52,284 nt of DNA, taken from assembly GCA_002796835.1 (NCBI GenBank), contig LUGL01000001.1, positions 10,238 to 62,521 on the forward strand, in the 5' to 3' direction. The stretch's first letter is position 1. Each line of letters opens with the position of its first letter. A program made the translations under genes and the position numbers. Below, piece after piece: positions 17,744-27,040 of this stretch. Source of the DNA: Elainella saxicola E1 (GTDB lineage Bacteria; Cyanobacteriota; Cyanobacteriia; Elainellales; Elainellaceae). Under the pieces are notes generated by a model. That model did no database searches, had not been told where the DNA came from, and saw only the letters and a list, made by a program, of their open reading frames with translations.

Positions 17744-20575
17744 ATGGTTTTACAAAACCTTTTCAAAGAATACCCTCAGCGACCGCCCTCTGGCTTTGTC
17801 GGTCGTGAGGCAGAGCTTAACCTGTTTCACCGTACCCTGAATCGATTGTCTCGTGAACCAGGGTGTTTTATCGTCAATATTTCCGGGCAGGCGGGGGTTG
17901 GCAAAACTGAACTGCTGCGCCAGTATCGCAAACGGCTGGATACCGCAGAAGTGTTATTGGCTCTAACATCTGAAACGGAGCCGGATGTTCCTACTGTGAT
18001 GGGCAAAATTGCCGAACAATTCAAGCAACAGGGGCGTGTCCTGCGGAAATTTAGCGATCGCTACCACACTTACCTCCAATGTTTACAGCGCCTAGAAGCA
18101 GACCCAGAGAAACCGCAAGGGTTAACAAAGGCCGTTGGGCAAGCTGCAACCAAAGGGTTAGTCACGGGTGCCCGACAAATCCCCGGTTTGGGTGTAGTGG
18201 TTGGAATGTTCGATGAGAATACTCTGGCAGCCCAAGGCGGTGAATGGCTTGCCTTTGTTGCCAAAAAGCTGACCAACAAAGACGACGTTCGCCTCGTCAA
18301 ATCCCCAGTTGAGGAATTAACTCCATTATTCTTGCAAGGTCTGCACAGTATTTCCAACAAACATTCGATCGTTCTATGTTTTGATGCCTATGAACGAACC
18401 AATTCCTATCTGGACAAATGGCTGAGAGAGGTTCTGGTCGGTGAGCAGTATGGTAGGACTCCAGACAAACTTCTGCTGATCATTGCTGGGCAACAAGAAT
18501 TGAACCGTACAGACTGGGATGTTTTTAGACCAGAAGTGATTCGCCAACCCCTACAGCCGTTTACAGAGCAAGAGTCACGGGATTTCCTCAAGCACAAGGG
18601 CATTACAGAAGCCTCTCTAGTCACTGAGATGTTGGAGTTGTCCCATCGGCTCCCGCTTCTGCTCAATACCCTGGCAGTCCAGGCACCGACCAGTTCTACT
18701 GGTGTTGTAGATCGGGCAGAAGATATAGTCGATCGCTATCTCCGCTGGATTGAAGACCCCCAGCAGCGCAAACTGGTACTGGATGCCGCCCTTGCCCGAT
18801 CTGTGAATCAGGATGTGATTGCCACGCTCACCACCCCTGATCAAGCCGATGCCCTGTTTGATTGGCTGGTTAAACAGCCCTTTGTGAGTAAGAAAACAAA
18901 AACCTGGTGCTATGAGTCCCTGATGCGAGAGATGATGGTACGCCACAAGCGGCAACGTACTGTGCTTGAGTGGGTAACACTCCATGAAAAGCTGGCGCAA
19001 CTCTATCAGCAGTTGTGCGATATTCAAGGACTGGACGCAAAGATCAGCCAGTACAACCTGACCTGGCAAACCTATCAGCTTGAAAAGTTGTACCATCAAC
19101 TCTGTCAGGCTCCCCAGAAATTCCTACAGTCCGCTCTTCTGGAGTTTCTAGCTGCCTTCAAACGCCAACCTTTGACTGCTCATCTTTGGGCTGATACGAT
19201 TCAGCAGGCTGGAGAAGAAACAGGGTTCGATGAATTAATCCAGTGGGGTGAACAAATGGTTCGCGGACTGGCCGCCTATGATCAGGACACACCAGCTGAC
19301 GCGATCGCCCTCTTCACGGTCTTGCTCAAACAGAAAGACCTTGAACCTGAATGGCAGGCAAACGTTTTCCGTTGGCGGGGAAACCTGTATGGTCGGACAA
19401 AACAATATGCGGATGCCCTGGCCGACTTGAATGAAGCGATCCGTCTCGCCCCTCAAACCGCTGAATCCTATCGCGATCGCGGCTTGGTTTATCTGTTGGA
19501 TGGGCAGTACGCCCAAGCCTTGTCAGACTTGGCTCAAGCCATTGAACTCAATCCAGAAGATGCTAAGGCAAGTGCCTACCAGGGCATTATTTATGCGGCT
19601 CAAGCAAACTGCCGTAGGGCGATCGAGAACTTTACCCAGGCCCTAAAGTCGCAACCTAACTTTCAAGCCGTTCTGGTCAGCAGGGCTGCCGCCTATCGGG
19701 ATGTGGAGGATTATCCAGCCGCTTTAGCCGACCTGGATCGGGCATTGGAACTGGTACCGGGGGATCTCAGTGCGATCGCCGAACGCGGCAAACTCTATCA
19801 AGCAATGGAACGCCCTGAAGATGCACTGCTCGATCTCAATCAGGGACTCACCCAAAATCCTGATAACGTAAGCTTACTCTTCCATCGAGGGATCGTTTTC
19901 CAGCAACTGGAGCAATATGATCAAGCCCTGGCAGACTTCAAACGGGTGCTGGAGTTGGAACCTGGCAATTCCGATGCTCTAGCGAATCGAGGTGAGACTT
20001 TCCGACGGTTGGAACGGTATGAAGAGGCGATCGCAGACCTGAGTCGGGTGATTGAGCAACATCCAGAGGATGCATGGGCGATCGGAATTCGCGGAACAGC
20101 TTATTTTCAATTTGGACATTTTGAGGAAGCACTGAAGGATATTAATAAGGCACTGAATCTAGAACCAGAAAAAAGTTGGTGGTACTATCGCCGAGCATTA
20201 ATTCACCTTCAGCTCCATCAAATTGATGCTGTCCGAGCAGACCTGCGAGGTGCAATTCAACTGGAAACTAAAAAATCTCAACAATCCTCTCAAGACTGGT
20301 GCAGCAGATTGAATTTAGCACTTTACTATATGGCTGGTAATAACCACAAGCAATCCCAGAGCATTTATCAGGCAGCTTCAGAACATGCTTCTTCTGCTCA
20401 ACTTCAAAATGCACTGAATGATTTAGAGGAGTTACAAATCAATCTCCCGACTCATCCACACATTCAAGCAGTCAGAAGTTTATTGAAGCTAAGAATAGAG
20501 GATTTAAGGAAAGTAAATTTGGTCGAGAATCAGAGTTTAAAATGTGAAGTTTATAGTAAAACAACTGGAGGGTAG
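17744..20575 (+). CDS. STAND-like P-loop NTPase with C-terminal TPR repeats
   Basis: A 943-residue protein. The N-terminal motif GFVGREAEL (17-25) is typical of AAA/STAND ATPases. It is followed by Walker A GQAGVGKT (48-55) and a Walker B-like IVLCFDAYE (209-217). A winged-helix-like region follows, then from about residue 520 eight to nine canonical 34-residue TPRs with the ALADLxxAIxLxPxxAxxY pattern. These are unlike the 51-53-residue units of the neighbouring CHAT proteins. STAND proteins are signal-dependent switches that oligomerise on nucleotide exchange. With TPR-CHAT genes 9 bp upstream and 4 bp downstream, the natural reading is a sensor/oligomerisation partner that activates the proteases. 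GAGG before the ATG supports the start. HIP1 octamers are frequent. Confidence 0.85.
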   Translation: MVLQNLFKEYPQRPPSGFVGREAELNLFHRTLNRLSREPGCFIVNISGQAGVGKTELLRQYRKRLDTAEVLLALTSETEPDVPTVMGKIAEQFKQQGRVLRKFSDRYHTYLQCLQRLEADPEKPQGLTKAVGQAATKGLVTGARQIPGLGVVVGMFDENTLAAQGGEWLAFVAKKLTNKDDVRLVKSPVEELTPLFLQGLHSISNKHSIVLCFDAYERTNSYLDKWLREVLVGEQYGRTPDKLLLIIAGQQELNRTDWDVFRPEVIRQPLQPFTEQESRDFLKHKGITEASLVTEMLELSHRLPLLLNTLAVQAPTSSTGVVDRAEDIVDRYLRWIEDPQQRKLVLDAALARSVNQDVIATLTTPDQADALFDWLVKQPFVSKKTKTWCYESLMREMMVRHKRQRTVLEWVTLHEKLAQLYQQLCDIQGLDAKISQYNLTWQTYQLEKLYHQLCQAPQKFLQSALLEFLAAFKRQPLTAHLWADTIQQAGEETGFDELIQWGEQMVRGLAAYDQDTPADAIALFTVLLKQKDLEPEWQANVFRWRGNLYGRTKQYADALADLNEAIRLAPQTAESYRDRGLVYLLDGQYAQALSDLAQAIELNPEDAKASAYQGIIYAAQANCRRAIENFTQALKSQPNFQAVLVSRAAAYRDVEDYPAALADLDRALELVPGDLSAIAERGKLYQAMERPEDALLDLNQGLTQNPDNVSLLFHRGIVFQQLEQYDQALADFKRVLELEPGNSDALANRGETFRRLERYEEAIADLSRVIEQHPEDAWAIGIRGTAYFQFGHFEEALKDINKALNLEPEKSWWYYRRALIHLQLHQIDAVRADLRGAIQLETKKSQQSSQDWCSRLNLALYYMAGNNHKQSQSIYQAASEHASSAQLQNALNDLEELQINLPTHPHIQAVRSLLKLRIEDLRKVNLVENQSLKCEVYSKTTGG

Positions 20576-20579
20576 TGTT

Positions 20580-23500
20580 ATGGATACACAACGTACCCAA
20601 GCTTGCACAGAACTTATCAAAAAAATTCTTGAGGTTAAGAGTGATGAAGAGTTTAGCCGCCTCATAGCTGCACACATGCTGCTAGGCAATGAGAATTTGA
20701 TCGATAGCGATTTTTTGCAGATAATGCTCAAAACTGCTCAAGAGAAGGGACTAACTGGAAATAATGAAGTAGCTGATCGCTTAATCAACTATGCTTACCA
20801 ACTTGCTGAAGCATTACAGCTACCATCTCCAGAGATGCCTCCCCTCCCTCCGGATATTGCCGCACGATTGAATTTGTTACTGAATTTACTAGAGATGATT
20901 CCCAGTTATGGCTGGAATTCTGAACCATTGGTTTATCCCTTAATCAATCAGAATCAGGACTTGTTGGATGAGGAATTCATTACTGTTTTAAAGCACTGGA
21001 CAACTGCGCAATTGTCTAGGCTGGAACCTAAGCAGGCAGAATATTTTGCTGAAGTGGTTGCAGACCTGGGAGACAAGTTCAAAAACATTCCATCAACGGA
21101 TCAAACTATCAACTTAGAAGTTGCGATTGTCTCTTATGAAATTGCAACTCGAGTTTTCACATACGAGCTTCACCCTGAACAATGGGCGCGATTACAGAGT
21201 ATTCTATGCAGTCTCTATACAGAACGTATGCAGGGAGATCAAGAACAAAATATAGAAATTGCTATTCAGTATGGTGAAGCAGCATTAAAGGTTCGGATTC
21301 ATCAATCCCCTCCTGAATGTGCCACTACGCGGAACCATTTAGGAAACGCTTACTATGTACGTATTAGAGGGAATAAAGAAGAAAATTTAGAAAAGGCGAT
21401 TGGCTATTATAAAGCTGCTTTATGCGGATACAATTGGCGGAACAGTTTACGCTATCCAGAAAAATGGGCTGAGACTCTAATCAAGCTTGGTAAAGCTTAT
21501 GGGGAACGCAACAAAGGTGTGCATAAGAAGAATTTGAAGTTTCAAATTCGTTGCTATGAGGCTGCCTTGCAAATATTTATACCTCAGGCTAAAAGTTCTG
21601 CTCGTGATCTCATGCGATGGGCAACAACTACTTTGTGCCTAGGAGAGGCATATAGTAGATTAGAAAAGAAGAATCAACACAATTTAGACAAAGCCATTAA
21701 ATATTATGAGGTTGTCTTAGAAGTACTTTCAAGCTCTTCTTCAACTCAAGGTTTCTTGGATCAGCAATATCTACTCTTACTTTGGGGACTTACTCATTAT
21801 CAGCTATATAGTGCCTATTACCAGAACGTTTCAGGGGATAGAGGTAATAATTTAGAAAAAGCAATTCAGCATTGTCAATCGATTTTAGAGTCTATTAAAT
21901 ATCAAGATGAGCCAGAACTTTGGGTAGCTACTCAAATAAACCTGGGATTAGCTTATAGCGATCGCATTTATGGAGAACGGGCGGCGAATATTGAATTAGC
22001 TATTAGCAGCCACAACGCCGCTCTTAGCGTCACAGAATATCCAAGTCGAGCTTGGGCTAATGCCCAATGGAACTTGGGGGTCGCTTATGATAGACGCATT
22101 CGAGGAAACTCAGCAGAGAACCTGGAAATCGCAATTCGTTGTCTTAAAGAATCTCAGAGAGTTTTTACCCTTCAAGCCTTCCCAGAAGAATGGGCAAGAA
22201 TTCAGATTGTTTTAGGTAGTGTTTATCGTAGGCGTATCCAAAGCGATCTCGCAAGGCAGGAGTTATCAATAGGTATTGCTTACAACGCTGAAGAGCTTAA
22301 ACGCATTATTCAACGGGGACGAGCAGAAAATTTAGAAGCTGCAATTCGCTGTTATGAGTCAGCTCTAGAAATTCTCACCTGTCAAACAGATCCCAAACAC
22401 TGGGCAGAACTACAGGATAATCTAGGTAATGCTTACAGCGACAGAGTTTTCGGTGAGCGGTCAGACAATCTAGAGATTGCTATCCACTGCTTTAATGCTT
22501 CGTTAGATGTTTTTACTCGACAGGATTTCCCTGAAGAATGGTCTATGGCTCACATGAATTTGGGTTTAACCTATTTTGAGCGAAGTCTAGGGAATAAGTT
22601 AGACAACCTTAAGCAGGCTATTCACTGCTACTTAGCTGCGCTAGAGGTTTTTACCTGTCAAGCATTTCCCTATCGATACATAGAATGTCTTTTCAATCTC
22701 GGTCTAATTTATCAGGCGGCTCAACAATTCCATGATGCTTATCAAGTTCTTGAACAAGCAATTAGCACCGTAGAATCCCTGCGACTCGCGATCAGATCTG
22801 GTTCCGCTGTGGAAGAGGATAAACAAAAGCTTGCTGAACAGTTTAATGGGCTTTATAGAAGAATCGTAGAGGTTTGTTTGGAACTGGCTAAAGCAGAACC
22901 TCTTTACTACGATCGCGCAATTGAATTTGCCGAACGCAGTAAAGCTCGGAACCTTGTTGAACTCATTTCTGTGAAAGGTTTTTATCCCAAACCCAATGTC
23001 TATGCCGATCGATCGTATGAACAGATTTGTAACGAATTAGATTTTTTCAGAGTGCAAATTCCAGTCAAACAAAGACAGCTAGAGATGGTTAGCAATCAAC
23101 GCTTAGAGCGAATAGACCAGAAGCTGTTAGATACATTACAGGCAGAGCTAGATACATTGTTGGAACAGCAGAATCAACTTTTTGAGAAAATTGCAGCAGT
23201 AGACTCAAGTTTTAAGCTTTCTCAACAGGTTCCTTCAATCGCTTTTGATGAAATCAAAAATCTAATCGATCCACACACAGCCATTGTTGAATGGTATTTC
23301 ACTAAAGAGCAAATTATCGCGTTCATTATTACTCATCAGAATCCACATCCCGTTGTTCTTAAATTCACCGGTATAAATTCCCGCACATTCTGGCACTTTA
23401 GTCATGATTATCTAACCACCTATCAATTTCAAAAGAATCAATGGCTCTCAACCTTGAATCAAAAATTAAGACAACTTGCTCAGATTTTGCATCTAGACGA

Positions 23501-24410
23501 AATCCTATTAGAAATTCCTGCAATATGTGACCAGTTGATTCTCATTCCGCATCAATTTTTGCACTCATTTCCTCTTCATGCTCTACCTTTACCTGATCAA
23601 CAGGATAAGTCTCTTCTAGACCACTTCAAGAGGGGCGTACGATACGCTCCTAGCTGCCAGTTACTGCAACTGAGCCAACAACAATATCGCTCGGCTTTTC
23701 ATCACCTTTTTGCAATTCAGAATCCTACAGATGACCTTGACTACACCAACATAGAAGTTGAAGCTATTCGTACCTCTTTCCTCTCCTTTGAAGTGTTGGC
23801 GGGTGAGGCTGCCAATGAAGTTGCTATCAAAATGAATCAAAATTTAGAACGAGCACATTGTTGCCATTTTTCTTGCCACGGTTACTTTGATCCAGGATCG
23901 CCTTTAAATTCGGCTTTGGTTTTAGCAGAATCTGTAAAATCAGATAGTTTGCACGAGCAAAAGCTAGAAGATGGTTACTTAACTCTTGCAGAGATTTTTG
24001 GTTTAAATCTAAAACAATGCCGACTGGTTACACTTTCTGCTTGTGAAACAGGTATGATTGACCCGCTTAGTCTCAGTGATGAATACATCGGTTTACCTAG
24101 CGGTTTTCTCTATGCAGGTAGCCCAAGTGTTGTTAGCTCTCTATGGACGGTTAATGACCTTTCTACAGCATTTTTAATGATCAAGTTTTATGATAATCTT
24201 CAGCAACAAGCACCTATTGCTGTTGCCCTCAATCAAGCACAGACTTGGCTTCGAGATATCTCAGGTTGGCAATTAAAGAAATGGGTTGAAGATAGAAAGA
24301 TACCTTTGAGCCAAATGCTGAGAACCCGTTGGTTAAACAGAATAAAGGATGATGAACAACCATTTCAAGCTTCATTTTACTGGGCAGCATTTTGTGCGAT
24401 TGGTCAATAA
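20580..24410 (+). CDS. TPR-CHAT protease-like protein (copy F)
   Basis: A 1276-residue protein, the largest copy. The start at 20580 is supported by a GGAGGG site that overlaps the end of the NTPase gene. The frame is open further upstream, but that would overlap the NTPase. An N-terminal helical module (about 1-75, ILEVKSDEEFSRLIAAHMLLG) is shared in type with copy E. A proline-rich joint (about 78-95) and irregular TPR units follow, some separated by insertions (about 360-400 and 550-585). Then come the FAERSKARNLVEL linker, a coiled coil (about 820-880) and the CHAT domain. H1100 (SCHG) and C1155 (SACETG) are intact. The TPR region is the most diverged of the six while the CHAT domain stays close to the others. 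Confidence 0.88.
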   Translation: MDTQRTQACTELIKKILEVKSDEEFSRLIAAHMLLGNENLIDSDFLQIMLKTAQEKGLTGNNEVADRLINYAYQLAEALQLPSPEMPPLPPDIAARLNLLLNLLEMIPSYGWNSEPLVYPLINQNQDLLDEEFITVLKHWTTAQLSRLEPKQAEYFAEVVADLGDKFKNIPSTDQTINLEVAIVSYEIATRVFTYELHPEQWARLQSILCSLYTERMQGDQEQNIEIAIQYGEAALKVRIHQSPPECATTRNHLGNAYYVRIRGNKEENLEKAIGYYKAALCGYNWRNSLRYPEKWAETLIKLGKAYGERNKGVHKKNLKFQIRCYEAALQIFIPQAKSSARDLMRWATTTLCLGEAYSRLEKKNQHNLDKAIKYYEVVLEVLSSSSSTQGFLDQQYLLLLWGLTHYQLYSAYYQNVSGDRGNNLEKAIQHCQSILESIKYQDEPELWVATQINLGLAYSDRIYGERAANIELAISSHNAALSVTEYPSRAWANAQWNLGVAYDRRIRGNSAENLEIAIRCLKESQRVFTLQAFPEEWARIQIVLGSVYRRRIQSDLARQELSIGIAYNAEELKRIIQRGRAENLEAAIRCYESALEILTCQTDPKHWAELQDNLGNAYSDRVFGERSDNLEIAIHCFNASLDVFTRQDFPEEWSMAHMNLGLTYFERSLGNKLDNLKQAIHCYLAALEVFTCQAFPYRYIECLFNLGLIYQAAQQFHDAYQVLEQAISTVESLRLAIRSGSAVEEDKQKLAEQFNGLYRRIVEVCLELAKAEPLYYDRAIEFAERSKARNLVELISVKGFYPKPNVYADRSYEQICNELDFFRVQIPVKQRQLEMVSNQRLERIDQKLLDTLQAELDTLLEQQNQLFEKIAAVDSSFKLSQQVPSIAFDEIKNLIDPHTAIVEWYFTKEQIIAFIITHQNPHPVVLKFTGINSRTFWHFSHDYLTTYQFQKNQWLSTLNQKLRQLAQILHLDEILLEIPAICDQLILIPHQFLHSFPLHALPLPDQQDKSLLDHFKRGVRYAPSCQLLQLSQQQYRSAFHHLFAIQNPTDDLDYTNIEVEAIRTSFLSFEVLAGEAANEVAIKMNQNLERAHCCHFSCHGYFDPGSPLNSALVLAESVKSDSLHEQKLEDGYLTLAEIFGLNLKQCRLVTLSACETGMIDPLSLSDEYIGLPSGFLYAGSPSVVSSLWTVNDLSTAFLMIKFYDNLQQQAPIAVALNQAQTWLRDISGWQLKKWVEDRKIPLSQMLRTRWLNRIKDDEQPFQASFYWAAFCAIGQ

Positions 24411-24427
24411 AGGAGGATTAACCCACC

Positions 24428-24781
24428 ATGTCTCCATATGAACAAAATATCTTGGATTTCTACAAAATCTACGAAGAGCATCCTAACCTCTTCACCGATT
24501 CGGATCGTGTCTCTTTAGAAGCATTGAAAGCGATCTTTTCAGAAGATGATAGTGTTGAGAAAATCTCAGATGCGATCGCCCTCTGGTGTGAAGATCATCC
24601 CCACATCCTCAATGTACTTCTGGAAATTCCTCCAGCTGATACCGGCGAACGAGGTCCAGGAAACCGTCCACCCCGTCTGACTCCAAAAGAAGCTTTAGAA
24701 TTGCTCGAGAATATTGTTCGTCAGAGCAAACCTGATTCTGAACCCCCATCCTCCCAACCTCAAACCCCATCTAAACTATGA
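24428..24781 (+). CDS. 117-aa acidic small protein, unknown function
   Basis: A very good AGGAGG site precedes the ATG at 24428, 17 bp after copy F, and the last codons overlap the next start (ATGA), so this is a genuine gene. The N-terminal 75 residues are predicted helical and acidic (FYKIYEEHPNLFTDSD, ALKAIFSEDDSVEKISDAIALW). The C-terminus is proline-rich and probably disordered (about residues 73-85 and 102-117). There is no signal peptide, membrane segment or catalytic motif. By size and position it could be an adaptor (effector-associated-like helical domain) linking copy F to the membrane protein encoded after it. I do not recognise the family. Confidence 0.75.
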   Translation: MSPYEQNILDFYKIYEEHPNLFTDSDRVSLEALKAIFSEDDSVEKISDAIALWCEDHPHILNVLLEIPPADTGERGPGNRPPRLTPKEALELLENIVRQSKPDSEPPSSQPQTPSKL

Positions 24782-26187
24782 GCGAGATTTCCTCAGCTCA
24801 GACATTGCAGAACCCTAGTCTGACACTTTACGCCTTCCACCTGCGTACCGACATCAGCAAGGGAGCAGAGCAGGTTGCGTCCAAAGCCTCACAATTGTGG
24901 GAGCAGTTAATGGAGCTGGGGAATACGCTGAAAATCCCTAAGCTGCAATCCCTGCACCAAAAGCTAATCTGCTATCAGTCCGCGCGGTATCAGCCATCCG
25001 TCGAGGATCAGTTGGCTCCGGGACAACAAAACCTTTTATCGAACAGAGAGGATAGCCTTAATTTTCAGTTGGCTGCTCAAATCAATCATGGAGAGCTGGA
25101 ATTCAATGGCTCGCTTGTTCCCTTTCGCATCCACGATACCTATGCGATCGACCTCACTCTGTCCTCTCCAAACCCCATTCCTCTAAATCAACTTCATCAG
25201 CTTAATCCTCAAAATCTTCTACTGCCTCCCCACATTCAGGCATCCCTGGGGCAAACTCTACTCCTGTATGCCGAAGTTGATTCCCTCCGGAAAGAGGATC
25301 GAGCGATCGCTGATGCCTGTGTTGCTCAGTTATTTCATCAGCGAACAACGCCTGAATTCCTCGCCGAAGGTAAACTCCTGGGTAGCTCAATCTTCGAGTA
25401 CGATACCCTGACAACCGATCCAACTCAGCAACGTCATATGCTGGTCTGGCTCAACCATGAAAACCTAGCTTCAGAAGTTGATGAAGTATCAGGAACATTA
25501 CTTTACATTCTGCTTTGCCGTCATAAGATTCTTTACGCCTATGACCAATCCCGTTGGTGCGATCGTCAGGCTAAACAGATCTACAGCAAACTAGATCAGG
25601 AATTTGTTCAAAAATTTACCCAAGTTGCTCAAGCCCCTGACCATTTGCGACAATTTCAAATTTGGCTGCGAGAAGACCTGCCACCAATGGCATTTGAGTA
25701 TGCCCGTCAGTTGCGTGACCTTTCCGATCACCTCACGACAATTCAAACCAACCTTGAGAACTACCAGAGCCAGATGGCAAAACTTGCTCGATTGCCAGGA
25801 AATGACCTGATCTTTCTACAGCAATTTTCTGATCTGGCTCAGAACAAGTTTCTCCGGCAAATTCAGGTTGATCGGGAATACCTGGTTCCAGGACAAGCCA
25901 TTTTTCAACAACTGATCGAGACCATTCGGGGATTAGCTGAACTTGAACAGACCGAGAGCGATCGCCGCTTAGAACGCACCATTCAGGTAGTGGGTGTTGG
26001 TTTAGGAGTTGGTGCAATTTTTGGCTCAAGCTCTGCATTTATCGATCGCCCCTGGAAGCCCCCCTTCTCTCCTAATACAACTATTCATCCTTTTGTTTCT
26101 TCCCTGCTAGTAAGCCTTCTCGCTGCACTAATGGCAGCCCTTTTTACTTGGTTGCTTACCAAACCTAAAAGAGGGAAAAAGTTCTGA
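24778..26187 (+). CDS. Membrane-anchored protein with two C-terminal transmembrane helices; possible effector
   Basis: A 469-residue protein whose ATG overlaps the preceding stop (ATGA). Residues 1 to about 395 look soluble: a mixed domain followed by a helical region (about 290-400) with glutamine-rich, coiled-coil-like character. Two hydrophobic helices end the protein: about 402-420 (VVGVGLGVGAIFGSSSAFI) and about 437-459 (FVSSLLVSLLAALMAALF), followed by a basic tail (KPKRGKKF). There is no N-terminal signal peptide. A large soluble part with a tail anchor at the end of a protease/NTPase operon is the layout of a membrane-damaging effector or of a membrane tether. Cleavage by the CHAT proteases is an inference, with no direct sequence evidence. 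No known domain was recognised. Confidence 0.72.
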   Translation: MSEISSAQTLQNPSLTLYAFHLRTDISKGAEQVASKASQLWEQLMELGNTLKIPKLQSLHQKLICYQSARYQPSVEDQLAPGQQNLLSNREDSLNFQLAAQINHGELEFNGSLVPFRIHDTYAIDLTLSSPNPIPLNQLHQLNPQNLLLPPHIQASLGQTLLLYAEVDSLRKEDRAIADACVAQLFHQRTTPEFLAEGKLLGSSIFEYDTLTTDPTQQRHMLVWLNHENLASEVDEVSGTLLYILLCRHKILYAYDQSRWCDRQAKQIYSKLDQEFVQKFTQVAQAPDHLRQFQIWLREDLPPMAFEYARQLRDLSDHLTTIQTNLENYQSQMAKLARLPGNDLIFLQQFSDLAQNKFLRQIQVDREYLVPGQAIFQQLIETIRGLAELEQTESDRRLERTIQVVGVGLGVGAIFGSSSAFIDRPWKPPFSPNTTIHPFVSSLLVSLLAALMAALFTWLLTKPKRGKKF

Positions 26188-26224
26188 CAACTGATGAAGT
26201 GATGCTCATAAGGGTAATGGGGAA

Positions 26225-27040
26225 ATGGATCATGACTACGCAAAACTTGTAGCACGAGTTGCCAGGATTTTGTTTGAATCGCCTTTCGGTCTGACCCCTC
26301 TGGAAATGGCGGCATCAGAGGGGAGAATGCCTATCTTAAATGACCCGACAAGAACACGAATTTTGAAAAGCTGCTTGATTCAGTTAGATTTGTGCGATCG
26401 TGAGGGTAACATCCTCGATCTGGCTGAATTTCAAATATTCATGCATCAGGTTCAAGGAGCACTGTGGGCATATACGGATGTCAAAACCCTAACTCCCAGG
26501 ATTCAACTGGTTATGACAGAGCCTGATTGGATTAGACAGAGCAAACTTCGACGTACCGAGGATGTGTTCCGTGATTTAATTCAAACGGCAACTGATAATC
26601 TTTGGATTGTCAATCCGTTTTTCAGCATCGACAGCCCTCAAGTTATGAATTTGTTCGCCCTGATCGCTTCACGTCTCCAGCAAGGTAGTATTTCGATTCG
26701 ACTGATATTAAGGAGAGTCGCACCGAATCGACGGGAGTTTGCGCTACCTGCTCTGAGGAGACTATGCTCTATGCTTCCTGGCCATTGCCTTAGTCAGTTA
26801 AAGGTCTATAGTTTAGACCTGAATGAGGGAGCGGAGCGTCAAACATTTCACTCAAAAATCATAGTCCAGGATGATAGGGCTGCCTATATCGGGTCGGCAA
26901 ATTGGACAGAGAGTAGCTTGCAGCGTGCTGTAGAACTTGGAGTGCTGGTGGAGGGAGCAGTCATTCAGCACCAGCTTATTCCTGTCCTTCAAACCTTATT
27001 GAGCCATGCTGAGCCAATTGTGCTGGAGACGCTGCAATGA
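26225..27040 (+). CDS. drmC: DISARM protein DrmC, phospholipase D-like nuclease
   Basis: A 271-residue protein with a single HKD motif: H209, K211 and D216 in FHSKIIVQD, followed by the family-typical GSANWTESS. This is the PLD-superfamily active site, used in nucleases as a dimer. An N-terminal winged-helix-like region (about 1-80) precedes it. DrmC is the PLD core component of DISARM, an anti-phage restriction-modification system. Here it is the first DISARM gene and begins only 37 bp after the membrane protein of the TPR-CHAT cluster. Its stop overlaps the methyltransferase start (ATGA). The assignment rests on the motif and on the complete set of DISARM neighbours. Confidence 0.85.
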   Translation: MDHDYAKLVARVARILFESPFGLTPLEMAASEGRMPILNDPTRTRILKSCLIQLDLCDREGNILDLAEFQIFMHQVQGALWAYTDVKTLTPRIQLVMTEPDWIRQSKLRRTEDVFRDLIQTATDNLWIVNPFFSIDSPQVMNLFALIASRLQQGSISIRLILRRVAPNRREFALPALRRLCSMLPGHCLSQLKVYSLDLNEGAERQTFHSKIIVQDDRAAYIGSANWTESSLQRAVELGVLVEGAVIQHQLIPVLQTLLSHAEPIVLETLQ

